DNA of 64,000 nucleotides from Lysinibacillus sp. FSL K6-0232 (GCF_038008325.1 NZ_JBBOYW010000001.1:920001-984000), one strand, 5' to 3'; shown: positions 37,519 through 46,215, counted from the stretch's first letter. The notes: a model not told the origin generated them from the letters alone. Numbers and translations: made by a program.

Positions 37519-37562
37519 TGAAATCTCCCTCCTTATTTTTGTAAGGATGGGAGATTTTTTGT
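37519..37562. terminator. Terminator overlapping the end of the AI-2E family gene
   Basis: AAATCTCCCTCCTTA pairs with TAAGGATGGGAGATTT (one bulge) and T6 follows on the plus strand. The stop codon of the convergent minus-strand gene (37533) lies inside the left arm. Confidence 0.85.
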
Positions 37563-38594
37563 ACTTGGTTGGAAGATCGATAGCACGACAACAATAAGCA
37601 ATGGCCCTATTAAAATGCCGAGAAAGCCAAATACTTTAAAGCCAATAAACATTGCGATAAAGGTAGTAAGGGAGGAAAGCCCAATTTTATTGCCGATAAT
37701 TTTTGGTTCAATCATGCGACGCACTAAAAATAGAGCCACAGTAAGCAGTATTAAGGCAACAGCAAAGAGATATTCACCTGTAAAAGCTTTATATACCGCC
37801 CATGGAATCAGGACAAGAAAAGAATCGAGAAACGGAATAATATCTAAAAAAACAAGAAGCAATGATAAAAGAATAGGAAAGGGTGTTTTTAAAATATAAA
37901 AGGTAATAACAGATAGAGCAAATATGCCAACACCTACAAATACTTGTGCCTTTAAAAAGCCAAATAATGCTATTTTTACACGCTGCCCAATAAAAATAAT
38001 TTTTTGCTGATAATGGAAAGGGACAGATAGTAATAATTTATGGTTGATGGAGGGCAATTCCAATAACAGCATATATAAAACAATCCAATAAACAAAAATA
38101 TCAAATAAACGTGATGGAATATAGGTGAATAATACTGACCATACATTGGTATTTGTTAAAGATAGAGCAAATTTCTCAATAGAAGCTAAAGCCTTAACAA
38201 TTATAGCTTGGATTTGTGCAACAAGCTCTACAGGTAAATGATAGGTGTAGTTGCTAAGCTTGGATTGTAGCTGAATCCATATCGCCGATAATTGATTTAG
38301 ATAGTCTGGGATATGAAGCATAAATGATGAAAATTGTTTCCAGCTTATAAAGAGGAGAAGCGCACATACTAGTAATGAGATGCTAAGAAAACATAAAAAA
38401 AAGATGGATACGACCATTTTACGTTTTTTTCGGAAACGTTTGCACATGCGAATAACAACAGGCTCTAAAAGCAGTGCAGTAAAGTAGGCAAGTAAAATGG
38501 GCAATGATAATGAAATTAACCAAACAATAAGAATACCAATAGCTATCACGATAATGGGATGACGGAAAAAGGGATGATTGAAAAAGGATAACAA
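37533..38594 (-). CDS. AI-2E/YtvI family membrane protein
   Basis: Membrane protein of the UPF0118/AI-2 exporter superfamily, about 353 residues, with a typical layout. Two to three helices lie at the N-terminus, followed by an amphipathic region at about 80-160. A set of helices follows, including FGFLKAQVFVGVGIFALS and the signature PFLDSFLVLIPWAVYKAF, then EPKIIGNKIGLSSL and GFLGILIGPLLIVV. Substrate unknown; the family includes ion antiporters and exporters. The TTG at 38594 is preferred because AGGTGA lies 5 bases upstream; a GTG at 38603 overlaps that sequence. Confidence 0.85.
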   Translation of the reverse strand: MLSFFNHPFFRHPIIVIAIGILIVWLISLSLPILLAYFTALLLEPVVIRMCKRFRKKRKMVVSIFFLCFLSISLLVCALLLFISWKQFSSFMLHIPDYLNQLSAIWIQLQSKLSNYTYHLPVELVAQIQAIIVKALASIEKFALSLTNTNVWSVLFTYIPSRLFDIFVYWIVLYMLLLELPSINHKLLLSVPFHYQQKIIFIGQRVKIALFGFLKAQVFVGVGIFALSVITFYILKTPFPILLSLLLVFLDIIPFLDSFLVLIPWAVYKAFTGEYLFAVALILLTVALFLVRRMIEPKIIGNKIGLSSLTTFIAMFIGFKVFGFLGILIGPLLIVVVLSIFQPSTKNLPSLQK

Positions 38595-38744
38595 TGTTCT
38601 CACCTACATCTTGTAATAGATATAGGTAGTATGAGATAAAATTTTATTTTTACTCAAATTTAAAGTGCACGGTATTCGTTGAAGCTTTAGGCTAATAGAA
38701 TGCTGAAGCATCTGTCGCTGACGCTTCGCTTTCGTGCAGATAAA

Positions 38745-38768
38745 AAAAGACTGGATGACCAGTCTTTT
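38745..38768 (-). terminator. Terminator of the YugN-like gene
   Basis: AAAAGACTGG with CCAGTCTTTT, 4-base loop; a run of seven T on the minus strand. The rest of 38604-38822 holds a locally GC-richer patch (38700-38740) with no recognised function. Confidence 0.8.
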
Positions 38769-38822
38769 CAGAACAACGAAGCTATTTACGCTATATGTGC
38801 CGTCACTTTAATGGATTAAAGA

Positions 38823-39224
38823 TTAGTTTGCGTCAATAGGTTCAAAATTATTTTTATTGATAGGCTCAATTGCGAATTGATCTAATTCTAATTTAACCTT
38901 TTTTAAGATTTCTTCACATTTTTTTACAAGGTGTGCTGGATAAACTTCGTCATCACCATATTCAACACCATGTGGGTAATAGTATTTACCAAGAACTGGT
39001 TTCATTAATGTAAGGATGGCATCATGTGCACCTACATCACCAGAGATAGCATAGGCAAATACACGTAGGTAGTAACGACCTTCACGAGTATCAAAGCGTT
39101 TATCGAATGTCATACGCTCGTAATCCCAGCCACCATCACATTCTAAACCATGTTTTTTCATAATGCTGACAATTAGTTCTTGATCAGCTGTTAAATTTTC
39201 AAGGTTAGTATTTTCAAAATACAT
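38823..39224 (-). CDS. YugN-like family protein
   Basis: 133 residues from the ATG at 39224, chosen because TAAAGGAGGA lies 9 bases upstream. Soluble, no signal. The family core is visible: GGWDYERMTFDKRFDTREGRYYLRVFAYAISGDV and GKYYYPHGVEYGDDEVYP. Function unknown. Single-gene transcript ending in a terminator. Confidence 0.85.
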   Translation of the reverse strand: MYFENTNLENLTADQELIVSIMKKHGLECDGGWDYERMTFDKRFDTREGRYYLRVFAYAISGDVGAHDAILTLMKPVLGKYYYPHGVEYGDDEVYPAHLVKKCEEILKKVKLELDQFAIEPINKNNFEPIDAN

Positions 39225-39370
39225 GTATAGTCCTCCTTTAGGTTCTCGTACAAAGTATACGCTCATTTTTATAATAGAGCATATTCGACATTGTTGCAAT
39301 GACAACATTGTGTCAAGCTAATTCTAATTGATATAATAACGATAATAATGGTGATGAAAAGGAGTCCTGT

Positions 39371-40498
39371 ATGAAAGCTTTATTCCGCATTTTAATGATT
39401 TGTGGTGCAATTGCATTAATCGGCTTTATGTTTTTTAATACCCCAAAGGAAAATGAGCCATTAGAAGGTCCAAACGCTAACCCTAATATTATTCCTCAAA
39501 CACAGCTAAAGCAGCAGCCTGCTGTTGGGGCAATGACACGTCCACAAACAGGGATATCCACATTGATTGGGAAGGGGACACAGGCTGTTTTAGAGCAGTA
39601 TGGAGAGCCAGCTAGAAAAGAACCATCTTCATTTGGCTATCAATGGTGGGTCTATAATAAAGATGTTGCAACGTTTTTTATGGTTGGTGTTGAAAACAAT
39701 GTTGTGACACAAGTTTACATAGCAGGACAAGAAATCGATGCATCTCCCTTTAAGGTGGGGCAAAAGCGTGATGAAATATACCGTATGACGATTATTGACT
39801 ATGAGGTAACAGCCAATGTCGATGATAATATTTTTATTTTCTCAATGAGTGAGGAAGATATGCAAACAAGGTTGCTTGTTAAATTTGATGGGCTTTATGC
39901 ACAACTTTATATAGATCGAGAAACAAGTGAGCTGCAAGGAATACGTTATACAAATAGTGAAACACTCGTACTGCATCAGCCATATGAGATGAGCTATCAG
40001 GGTGAGCTAGTTAGACGCACACCACCCTCCTCGTTTTTACAACAAGAAATTGATATAGCTAGCGGTAAACAGTTGGATGATTTACTAAATGTCACAAGAA
40101 TTCATCATGCATTGCCGCCATTAGAAATTAATAAGTCATTAGAGGAAGTGGCAAAAATGCATAGTGAGGATATGAAGATACAAAATTTTTTAGCACATGA
40201 TTCTCCGACATATGGAGATTTAAAAAAGCGATTACAGGCACAAAGTATTGACTATAGTGAAGCAAATGAAAATCTTGCGACAGCCTATTTTGATGCGATT
40301 GAAGCGATGCATGGCTGGACAAATTCACCTGAGCATCGAAAAGTATTACTGGATGAACAATATTCAAGCGTTGGTTCTGGCGTTTTTGTAAATTATTATA
40401 CACAAATTTATCTAGAGCCTGCTTCTACTGCGCCAAGTGTGGAGAATGAAGAGCAGGATACAGAGGGGCAAGAACAGGATGATCTCACTGCTCCATAA
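39371..40498 (+). CDS. ylbC: CAP/SCP-domain extracellular protein YlbC
   Basis: 375 residues. The N-terminal hydrophobic helix (about 5-22) acts as signal or anchor. A CAP-associated N-terminal domain follows at about 60-200 (GKGTQAVLEQYGEPARKEPSSFGYQWWVYN). The CAP domain at about 235-355 has conserved MHSEDM, HDSPTYGDLKKRL, NENLA and HGWTNSPEHRKVLL elements; its cavity histidines are in MHSEDM and PEHRK. The acidic C-terminal tail is of low complexity. Expected outside the membrane. Position matches B. subtilis ylbC; ylbA, ylbB and ylbD are missing here. Confidence 0.88.
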   Translation: MKALFRILMICGAIALIGFMFFNTPKENEPLEGPNANPNIIPQTQLKQQPAVGAMTRPQTGISTLIGKGTQAVLEQYGEPARKEPSSFGYQWWVYNKDVATFFMVGVENNVVTQVYIAGQEIDASPFKVGQKRDEIYRMTIIDYEVTANVDDNIFIFSMSEEDMQTRLLVKFDGLYAQLYIDRETSELQGIRYTNSETLVLHQPYEMSYQGELVRRTPPSSFLQQEIDIASGKQLDDLLNVTRIHHALPPLEINKSLEEVAKMHSEDMKIQNFLAHDSPTYGDLKKRLQAQSIDYSEANENLATAYFDAIEAMHGWTNSPEHRKVLLDEQYSSVGSGVFVNYYTQIYLEPASTAPSVENEEQDTEGQEQDDLTAP

Positions 40499-40515
40499 CA
40501 ACTAAGTAAGTAGCC

Positions 40516-40557
40516 TAAAGACAAGCTTGTAAAATTGAGCTTGTCTTTATTTTTTCC
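40516..40557 (+). terminator. Terminator of ylbC
   Basis: AAAGACAAGCTT pairs with GAGCTTGTCTTT (one mismatch), followed by T6. Confidence 0.85.
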
Positions 40558-40584
40558 CCTTTGCTAGGCTTCTGTATTTTTCGT

Positions 40585-40613
40585 CACACCGTTACAAAGG
40601 CCGTCATATGATA
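40585..40613 (+). promoter_or_regulatory. Putative SigK promoter of the extra murE-type gene
   Basis: CACA (40585-40588) - 16 bases - CATATGATA (40605-40613) fits the mother-cell SigK pattern mACm - 16/17 - CATAnnnTA at all defined positions. The predicted start would be just upstream of the ribosome binding site at 40621-40630. Found by eye; short motifs can occur by chance. Confidence 0.5.
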
Positions 40614-40637
40614 GAGAACTGAAAGGGGGAATCAGGC

Positions 40638-42110
40638 TTGCAATTAGCAGAGCTATTGAAAGACTGGCCATGCAGTGTGACGGGAGGATCAATTCGAACG
40701 GTAATTACAGGTGTAGAGGACTATGCACAAGCTGTACAACCAGGCGATATTTTTATTGTACGCAAAGGAAAAAAAACATCAGGCAGTCGCTTTGTGAAAG
40801 AGGCATTGGCACGAGGGGCGGCTGCAATTGTCGCTGAGGAAAGTATCTCGCTACCTATTATTGATAAGGATATTCCTTTTGTTTGGGTGCCGAATACAGC
40901 TTTATTTTTGTCGTATGCAAGTGCGAAGCTTGCCGCTTTTCCGGCAGAGGCTTTATCGGTAATTGCAATAACAGGTACAAATGGTAAAACGACTGTCAGC
41001 CATTTTGTGAGTCAGCTTCTTAGCGCCTTACGCAAAAAAGTTGCTGTTATTGGCACTGTAGGCTTTTTCATCAATGGTGAGAAGCAACAGACGGCTTATG
41101 AGCAATTAACGACATTACAGGCAAAGGAGTTGCACCCAATATTAAAGCAATGCGTACGCAAAGGTGTGACACATGTTGTATTAGAAGCATCTTCAATGGG
41201 GCTACAGCAGCATAGACTCGATCATTGTGATATTGATTGTGGTGTATTTTTAAATTTATCAGAGGATCATTTAGAGGACCACGGTGGATTAGAGGCATAT
41301 AAACGTGCAAAGAAACGATTAGCAGATTTATCAAAAAAGCTAGTCATTAATGGAGATGATAATTTTTGCCGATCTGTAGGTATTTATGATAAGAAAAAAT
41401 CCTGCTCATTTGGCTTTGAACATCACAATGACTTACATATCCAAATTATTAGTGAATCCGTTGGAAAGACTGTGCTTTGTTTACAAACAACTGCGAGTGA
41501 GCATATTGTGGAGATCCCCTTTGTTGGGAAATATCATGTTCAAAATGCGACAGCAGCATTAATGGCTATATGGCGTTTAGGTATCCCTATGGAAGATATT
41601 ATCGAGCATATGTGGTCATTAAAGCTACCAGAAGGAAGACTCGAAAAGATTGATAATCCATTAGGCATTGATGTTTATGTAGATTATGCACATACAGCAG
41701 AAGCCTTACAAGCAGTATTGCAAACGTTTGATCATTCAAAGACCATTTATCTTGTGTTTAGCTGTGGTGGCAATCGGGATAAAGCGAAGCGCTTTGCAAT
41801 GGGGGCTGTAGCAAGTAAATATGCAGATATTATTTATTTAACAACGGATAATCCACGTGATGAAGATCCTATTGTTATTAATGAAAGCATTATTGCTGGT
41901 TTTACAGAGCAACAATACTATGAAATTTATTTAGATCGTAGGCAAGCGATTCATCAGGCGTTAGCAAAGGCAAAAAAAGGCGATATTGTACTTGTGGCTG
42001 GAAAAGGGCATGAGCAAACACAGCAAATTAAAAATCAAAAATTGCCCTTTTCCGACCAACAATGCATTAAAGATTACTTTGCTAGCTTTATGACGGACGA
42101 CGTTGAATAA
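40638..42110 (+). CDS. murE: MurE-type UDP-MurNAc-tripeptide ligase with diaminopimelate signature (second MurE)
   Basis: Mur ligase adding the third residue to UDP-MurNAc-L-Ala-D-Glu in the cytoplasm, 490 residues, usual MurE length. TTG start with GAAAGGGGGA 7 bases upstream. ATP loop GTNGKTT at residues 113-119, EASSMGLQQHRLD near 185, DHLEDHGG...YKRAKKRL with the carbamylated-lysine region near 215, and C-terminal DYAHTAEAL. The substrate motif is DNPR at residues 404-407, the type that binds meso-diaminopimelate; lysine-adding MurE enzymes such as that of Staphylococcus aureus read DNPA. GKGHE is also present. A main murE is expected further right in the division cluster, so this is probably a paralogue. 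A SigK-like promoter precedes it. Its 3' end overlaps the convergent thioesterase gene by 23 bases. Confidence 0.88.
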   Translation: MQLAELLKDWPCSVTGGSIRTVITGVEDYAQAVQPGDIFIVRKGKKTSGSRFVKEALARGAAAIVAEESISLPIIDKDIPFVWVPNTALFLSYASAKLAAFPAEALSVIAITGTNGKTTVSHFVSQLLSALRKKVAVIGTVGFFINGEKQQTAYEQLTTLQAKELHPILKQCVRKGVTHVVLEASSMGLQQHRLDHCDIDCGVFLNLSEDHLEDHGGLEAYKRAKKRLADLSKKLVINGDDNFCRSVGIYDKKKSCSFGFEHHNDLHIQIISESVGKTVLCLQTTASEHIVEIPFVGKYHVQNATAALMAIWRLGIPMEDIIEHMWSLKLPEGRLEKIDNPLGIDVYVDYAHTAEALQAVLQTFDHSKTIYLVFSCGGNRDKAKRFAMGAVASKYADIIYLTTDNPRDEDPIVINESIIAGFTEQQYYEIYLDRRQAIHQALAKAKKGDIVLVAGKGHEQTQQIKNQKLPFSDQQCIKDYFASFMTDDVE

Positions 42111-42591
42111 CAAAGAAAGAGCCTGTTGCAATAGCTAGTTTGCGCCCTGTTTCATCTTCAATATCGCACTCCATTACAAATGTTTGGCGTCCTTTATGTA
42201 CAAAGCGCCCACGTGCAATCAGCTCGTTATTGTTGGTTGTTGCAATATAGCTAATATTCATATTGGTTGTTACAACATTATAGCCCCCTGGTGCAGCACG
42301 TGAAGCAAGTCCTCCCATAGCGGCATCAGCAATTGTTGCAATAATTCCTCCATGTGGCACTTTAATCGTATTATGAATAACAGGTGTAATGGGAATACGC
42401 ACCTCGCTGACATCAGGCTCAAACTTGCCTATCATATGAAGGGCTGCATTAATATAACGCCGATGAATGCCTTGCTGTTTATCGTGAAGCCCTTGTAAAA
42501 GGTGCAATAAAACCTCCTCATCCTCCTCAGAGCTGTCCTGTAAAATAGCTGCTAGTAATTGTTCAATTTGTCCTTTAGATGTTGTTATCAA
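42088..42591 (-). CDS. PaaI/YdiI-type hotdog thioesterase
   Basis: 167 residues from a TTG at 42591, chosen because AAAGAGG lies 8 bases upstream; an ATG at 42609 is possible but would precede that site. The N-terminal 60 residues are charged and helical. The hotdog domain follows at about 65-165, with the catalytic-loop pattern VPHGGIIATIADAAMGGLASRA, then VTTNMNISYIA and ARGRFVHKGRQTFVMECDI. Probably hydrolyses an acyl-CoA; substrate unknown. Its end overlaps the convergent murE-type gene by 23 bases. Confidence 0.88.
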   Translation of the reverse strand: MITTSKGQIEQLLAAILQDSSEEDEEVLLHLLQGLHDKQQGIHRRYINAALHMIGKFEPDVSEVRIPITPVIHNTIKVPHGGIIATIADAAMGGLASRAAPGGYNVVTTNMNISYIATTNNNELIARGRFVHKGRQTFVMECDIEDETGRKLAIATGSFFVIQRRPS

Positions 42592-42678
42592 TTGGAAAAC
42601 CTCTTTCATTAAAATTATCAATAATGTAAAATTACCATAAAATCTGTTATGATGGGAAAGAGATTGGGGGAATTAAAA

Positions 42679-43125
42679 ATGATGATAACCTCTGACTGGG
42701 TAATCATTTTGGATGAGGCGGAGGCGCTTTGTGAGATGATTCTTTCCTCAGAACCTGCAAAGGCACTACAGCAAGCATATGATGCAGTGTATAGTGATGT
42801 ACAGCTTGTAGAGGCTATTTATGCATTTAATCGCATGAAGGAACAGTACGAAGATGTACAACGTTTCGGAAAATATCATCCGGACTACCATACAATTATG
42901 AAGTCGATTCGTCAGCAGAAGCGGGCACTCGACTTAAATGAGAAGGTTTCAGCATTAAAGATTGCTGAAAATGAATTTCAGGATTTGCTGGATGAAATTA
43001 GTCTATTAATAGGCAAAACAGTTTCAGAAGCAGTAAAAGTTCCTGTTAGTAATCCATTTTTTGCAGCTGGTTCATCTTGTGGAGGAGGATGTGGCTCAGG
43101 CGGCTCCTGCTCTTGCTCAGCTTAA
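42679..43125 (+). CDS. ylbF: YlbF, Y-complex / RNase Y specificity factor
   Basis: 148 residues; helical YlbF/YmcA family domain at about 1-120 (FNRMKEQYEDVQRFGKYHPDYH near 50) and a Cys-rich C-terminal tail (CGGGCGSGGSCSC) at about 131-146. In B. subtilis YlbF, YmcA and YaaT form the Y-complex, which carries iron-sulfur clusters, is needed for competence, biofilm and sporulation, and directs RNase Y to operon mRNAs. ATG at 42679 with GGGGGAA upstream; an ATG three bases on is also possible. A terminator follows; ylbG, normally adjacent, is displaced 4.3 kb to the right. Confidence 0.92.
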   Translation: MMITSDWVIILDEAEALCEMILSSEPAKALQQAYDAVYSDVQLVEAIYAFNRMKEQYEDVQRFGKYHPDYHTIMKSIRQQKRALDLNEKVSALKIAENEFQDLLDEISLLIGKTVSEAVKVPVSNPFFAAGSSCGGGCGSGGSCSCSA

Positions 43126-43143
43126 TATATCCACATTACGACT

Positions 43144-43194
43144 AGACTGTAGACAACTCGATGGTATTAAAAGAGTTTGTATACAGTCTTTTTT
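43144..43194 (+). terminator. Terminator of ylbF
   Basis: AGACTGTAGACAACTC pairs imperfectly with GAGTTTGTATACAGTCT, then T6. A second small hairpin GTGGG...CCCAC follows at 43196-43217. Confidence 0.8.
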
Positions 43195-43290
43195 AGTGGG
43201 TATCCAAACGCCCACTGAACCAAGATAAAAGCTCCAGTGCCAGTGGCTGTACCTGATGCTGGGGCATAATTGATAGGGAGGAATAATAAT

Positions 43291-44343
43291 ATGCAAACAT
43301 ATCGAATTGCTGTTATACCAGGGGATGGCATAGGAAAAGAGGTTGTACCTGCTGCTATAGAGGTGCTAAATAAAGCGGCTGCATTGGATGGGCGTTTTTG
43401 TTTTGAGTGGACAACTTTTCCATGGGGCTGTGAGTATTATATAGAAACAGGCAAAATGATGCCTGATAATGGGATTGAGCTATTAAAACAATATGACCAT
43501 ATTTTTTTAGGCGCAGTAGGAATGCCTGCATTAGTGCCAGACCATATTTCCTTATGGGGATTGCTCATTAAAATTCGTCGAGAAATGCAGCAATCCATTA
43601 ATGTACGACCTGCAAAGCTCCTGCAAGGGCTCCCTTCACCTTTGCGGCAGCCGAATCATTTTGATTTTATTGTTGTGCGGGAAAACTCTGAAGGAGAGTA
43701 TGCAGATATTGGTGGGAGATTACATAGCGGGCAAGAGGAAGTAGCCATTCAAAATGCTGTTTTTACAAGAAAAGGTACAGAACGTGCGATACGCTATGCA
43801 TTTGAGCTAGCAAAAACACGTCGTCAGCATGTAACAAGTGCGACAAAATCTAATGGCATTACACATAGTATGCCATTTTGGGATGAGGTATTTGCACAAG
43901 TAGGCAACGAATATTCAGCGATAGCCCAAGCATCCAATCATATTGATGCATTAGCAGCGTTTTTAGTAATGAAGCCAGAAAGCTTTGATGTGATTGTAGC
44001 ATCTAATTTGTTTGGAGATATTTTAACAGATTTAGGTGGCGCGATTATGGGCAGCATTGGCATTGCACCAGCAGCAAATTTAAATATAGAAGGGCAGTAT
44101 CCATCTATGTTTGAGCCTGTTCATGGCTCTGCACCAGATATTGCAGGTCAAGGAATTGCTAACCCAATTGGACAAATATGGACAGGCAAAATGATGATTG
44201 ATTTTCTTGGTTATCCTGAAGTGGGAACAAAAATATTAAATGCAATTGAAGCAACATTAGCACAGGGTATCAAAACGGCTGATTTAGGTGGGACAGCAAC
44301 ATTACGAGAGGTAACAGACGCCATTATGCATGAGCTAATATAA
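43291..44343 (+). CDS. dmlA: D-malate / tartrate dehydrogenase (isopropylmalate dehydrogenase family)
   Basis: 350-residue cytoplasmic beta-decarboxylating dehydrogenase. ATG at 43291 behind AGGGAGGAA. N-terminal IPGDGIGKEVVPAA; substrate region LWGLLIKIRREMQQSINVRP near 85, which matches D-malate/tartrate dehydrogenases rather than leucine LeuB; VRENSEGEY near 130; SATKSNG near 185; SNLFGDILTDLGG near 240; PVHGSAPDIAGQGIANP near 275 for NAD binding. Converts D-malate to pyruvate and CO2. Not part of the ylb order of B. subtilis, so acquired or moved here. Its stop overlaps the end of the opposing transposase reading frame by 9 bases. Confidence 0.88.
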   Translation: MQTYRIAVIPGDGIGKEVVPAAIEVLNKAAALDGRFCFEWTTFPWGCEYYIETGKMMPDNGIELLKQYDHIFLGAVGMPALVPDHISLWGLLIKIRREMQQSINVRPAKLLQGLPSPLRQPNHFDFIVVRENSEGEYADIGGRLHSGQEEVAIQNAVFTRKGTERAIRYAFELAKTRRQHVTSATKSNGITHSMPFWDEVFAQVGNEYSAIAQASNHIDALAAFLVMKPESFDVIVASNLFGDILTDLGGAIMGSIGIAPAANLNIEGQYPSMFEPVHGSAPDIAGQGIANPIGQIWTGKMMIDFLGYPEVGTKILNAIEATLAQGIKTADLGGTATLREVTDAIMHELI

Positions 44344-46128
44344 AAAGGAAAAGGGGCTGTCCCATAAGTCCTTAAAATAAATCTGGAGGAGAAAAACATC
44401 ACGTTTTTCCCCTCCAGATTTTTTGTCTATTCGCTTGTTCCCTGAAAGTAGCTGACGGATGGCAGCTACTTTCAGGAGATTGTGGGCTAATGCCACAATC
44501 CCAAATTCCACGTGGACCTTATCAAGGCCCCGTAATAGGAATCGACGGAACGACCGATTGCCCTTGATGTGACCGAACACACTTTCTACCTCGATTTTAC
44601 GTCGAGCATAGATGGCGGCTTTTTCTTCACATTCAAGGGCTGCTTTTGCCTTTGCCTTCATTTCTTCAAATACGGTATTCCAATGAACCTGACGATTACC
44701 TTTTGCTGTTGTACATTGTGCCTTTAATGGGCAATCTGAACAATCTTCACATTCGTAGATTTTATAGCTTTGCTGAAATCCCGAGGCATTCTTTTTGTTT
44801 TGATATTTTTTAAATAGCACCTTGCGTCCATTCGGGCAAATAAACCAATCGTCCTTTTCCTGATAGTCCCAATTTTTCGCATTCTTGATATTATTTTTAT
44901 ACTTGCGCGTGTTTTCTTTTAAATATGTATTATATGGAATTAAATAATCAAAACGTGGCTCTTTTTCTTCCCCTATTGCATATAAGTAATTTTCTTCGCT
45001 GCCATATCCTGCATCGGCGATGACGGTTTTTGGCATTGGCAAAGTAGACGCTGCTAGTTTTTCCAAATGAGGAATAAAACAGCGCGTATCTGTTGGGCGT
45101 TGATGGATGGAATAATATAAAATAAATTGATTCTCCGTTGCCATTTGAACATTGTAGCCGGGTTTCAATTGACCGTTTTTCATGTGATCTTCTTTCATGC
45201 GCATAAACGTGGCATCCGTATCCGTTTTTGAAAAACTATTGCGATCGCCAAATGTCTCATGATACGCTTGATATTTTTGAATGCGTGGGATGAAATTTTC
45301 TTGAATTAGTTTGATCGGTTTCTTTAACGCACTTCGACGTGAACGGAGTTCTTTTCGAACAGACACCTCTTTGGTCGCTTCGATTTCAGCTGTTAAGGTA
45401 TTTACTTGTGTTTCTAATTGATGGGAAAGGGTTGTCAATTGTCCTGACGTTACATCTTCCTCCGGAATCTCCTCCAGTTCCATTTCTTCTGTCTGGGCAA
45501 GTTCGTGAATGTGCTGAAGGTTTTCCTTGATTTTCTCTTTCAGTTTTTCTTCAAAACGGACCGTAGATTTTTTCCAAATGAAAGAATACTTATTGGCATT
45601 CGCTTCAAGCTTTGTCCCATCCAAGAAGTAGTCCTCAAAGGTAATATATCCTTTCTCAATTAATTGGTGGATCATGTTTTCAAATAACTCATCCATTAGG
45701 GTTTTCATACGATAGCCACGAAAAAAGTTGATCGTACGGAAGTCGGGGTTTTGCATGCCTGCTAACCACATCGCGGGAATGCTTTCCCGAATCAATTTTT
45801 CAATCCCACGGCAGGAATACACCTTTTGGGAATAGGCGTACAAAATCACTTTCAGCATCATTTTCGGATGATAGGAACTGCGCCCACCACCTAAATAGTG
45901 TTGAAAAAGTAGCTCATCTGGAATGTCTTCGATCATTTCATCAACAACACGTGCGACGTGATTCTCAGGAATCAGTTCTTGGAGATCATAAATAAAAAAA
46001 CTTTGATGATTGTTATACGGTTTGAACGTAGGGGCAAGTTGTCTTTTGGATACAGGTTTTTCTTGTACCTCTAGAAGAAGTGTGGTTTGTGTGGTATACT
46101 CTTCATTAGTAATCTTTTGATTGCTCAT
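44335..46128 (-). CDS. IS1182-family transposase
   Basis: 597-residue DDE transposase, apparently intact. N-terminal domain with YSQKVYSCRGIEKLIRESIPAMWLAG near 95; first catalytic Asp in DYFLDGTKLEANANKYSFIW near 168; second in VIADAGYGSEENY near 375; Cys cluster CEDCSDCPLKAQC near 460; catalytic Glu in RRKIEVESVFGHIKGNRSFRRF near 525. ATG behind AAAGGACG. The reading frame has no stop inside the element: it reads through the left inverted repeat (encoding DLWDSPF) and uses a TAG in flanking DNA. Confidence 0.94.
   Translation of the reverse strand: MSNQKITNEEYTTQTTLLLEVQEKPVSKRQLAPTFKPYNNHQSFFIYDLQELIPENHVARVVDEMIEDIPDELLFQHYLGGGRSSYHPKMMLKVILYAYSQKVYSCRGIEKLIRESIPAMWLAGMQNPDFRTINFFRGYRMKTLMDELFENMIHQLIEKGYITFEDYFLDGTKLEANANKYSFIWKKSTVRFEEKLKEKIKENLQHIHELAQTEEMELEEIPEEDVTSGQLTTLSHQLETQVNTLTAEIEATKEVSVRKELRSRRSALKKPIKLIQENFIPRIQKYQAYHETFGDRNSFSKTDTDATFMRMKEDHMKNGQLKPGYNVQMATENQFILYYSIHQRPTDTRCFIPHLEKLAASTLPMPKTVIADAGYGSEENYLYAIGEEKEPRFDYLIPYNTYLKENTRKYKNNIKNAKNWDYQEKDDWFICPNGRKVLFKKYQNKKNASGFQQSYKIYECEDCSDCPLKAQCTTAKGNRQVHWNTVFEEMKAKAKAALECEEKAAIYARRKIEVESVFGHIKGNRSFRRFLLRGLDKVHVEFGIVALAHNLLKVAAIRQLLSGNKRIDKKSGGEKRDVFLLQIYFKDLWDSPFSFLY
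44380..44420. terminator. Strong hairpin at the left end of the IS
   Basis: AATCTGGAGGAGAAAAAC pairs with GTTTTTCCCCTCCAGATT (one mismatch) and runs into T6 on the plus strand. It should stop transcription entering from dmlA. It also lies within the 3' end of the transposase reading frame. Confidence 0.75.
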
Positions 46129-46215
46129 AAAAAATCGTCCTTTCTACTAGTGATTGTGTGGTACTTTCATTTTACTAGAAGTGGCGATTTTTTTGTTGCC
46201 TTTTTTAGAAAAATT

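Noticed and set aside
40638-42110. The extra MurE as a MurF, MurT or cyanophycin-synthetase-like ligase
   Set aside because: Length, GTNGKTT, the DHLEDHGG region and DNPR/GKGHE motifs fit MurE specifically.
43196-43290. Riboswitch or small RNA before dmlA
   Set aside because: Small hairpins exist (GTGGG...CCCAC) but no known aptamer pattern was recognised in under 100 bases.
44335-46128. Long transposase tail as possible fusion or frameshift
   Set aside because: The frame is continuous and all DDE motifs are intact; the extra C-terminal residues come from reading through the inverted repeat, not from a fusion.
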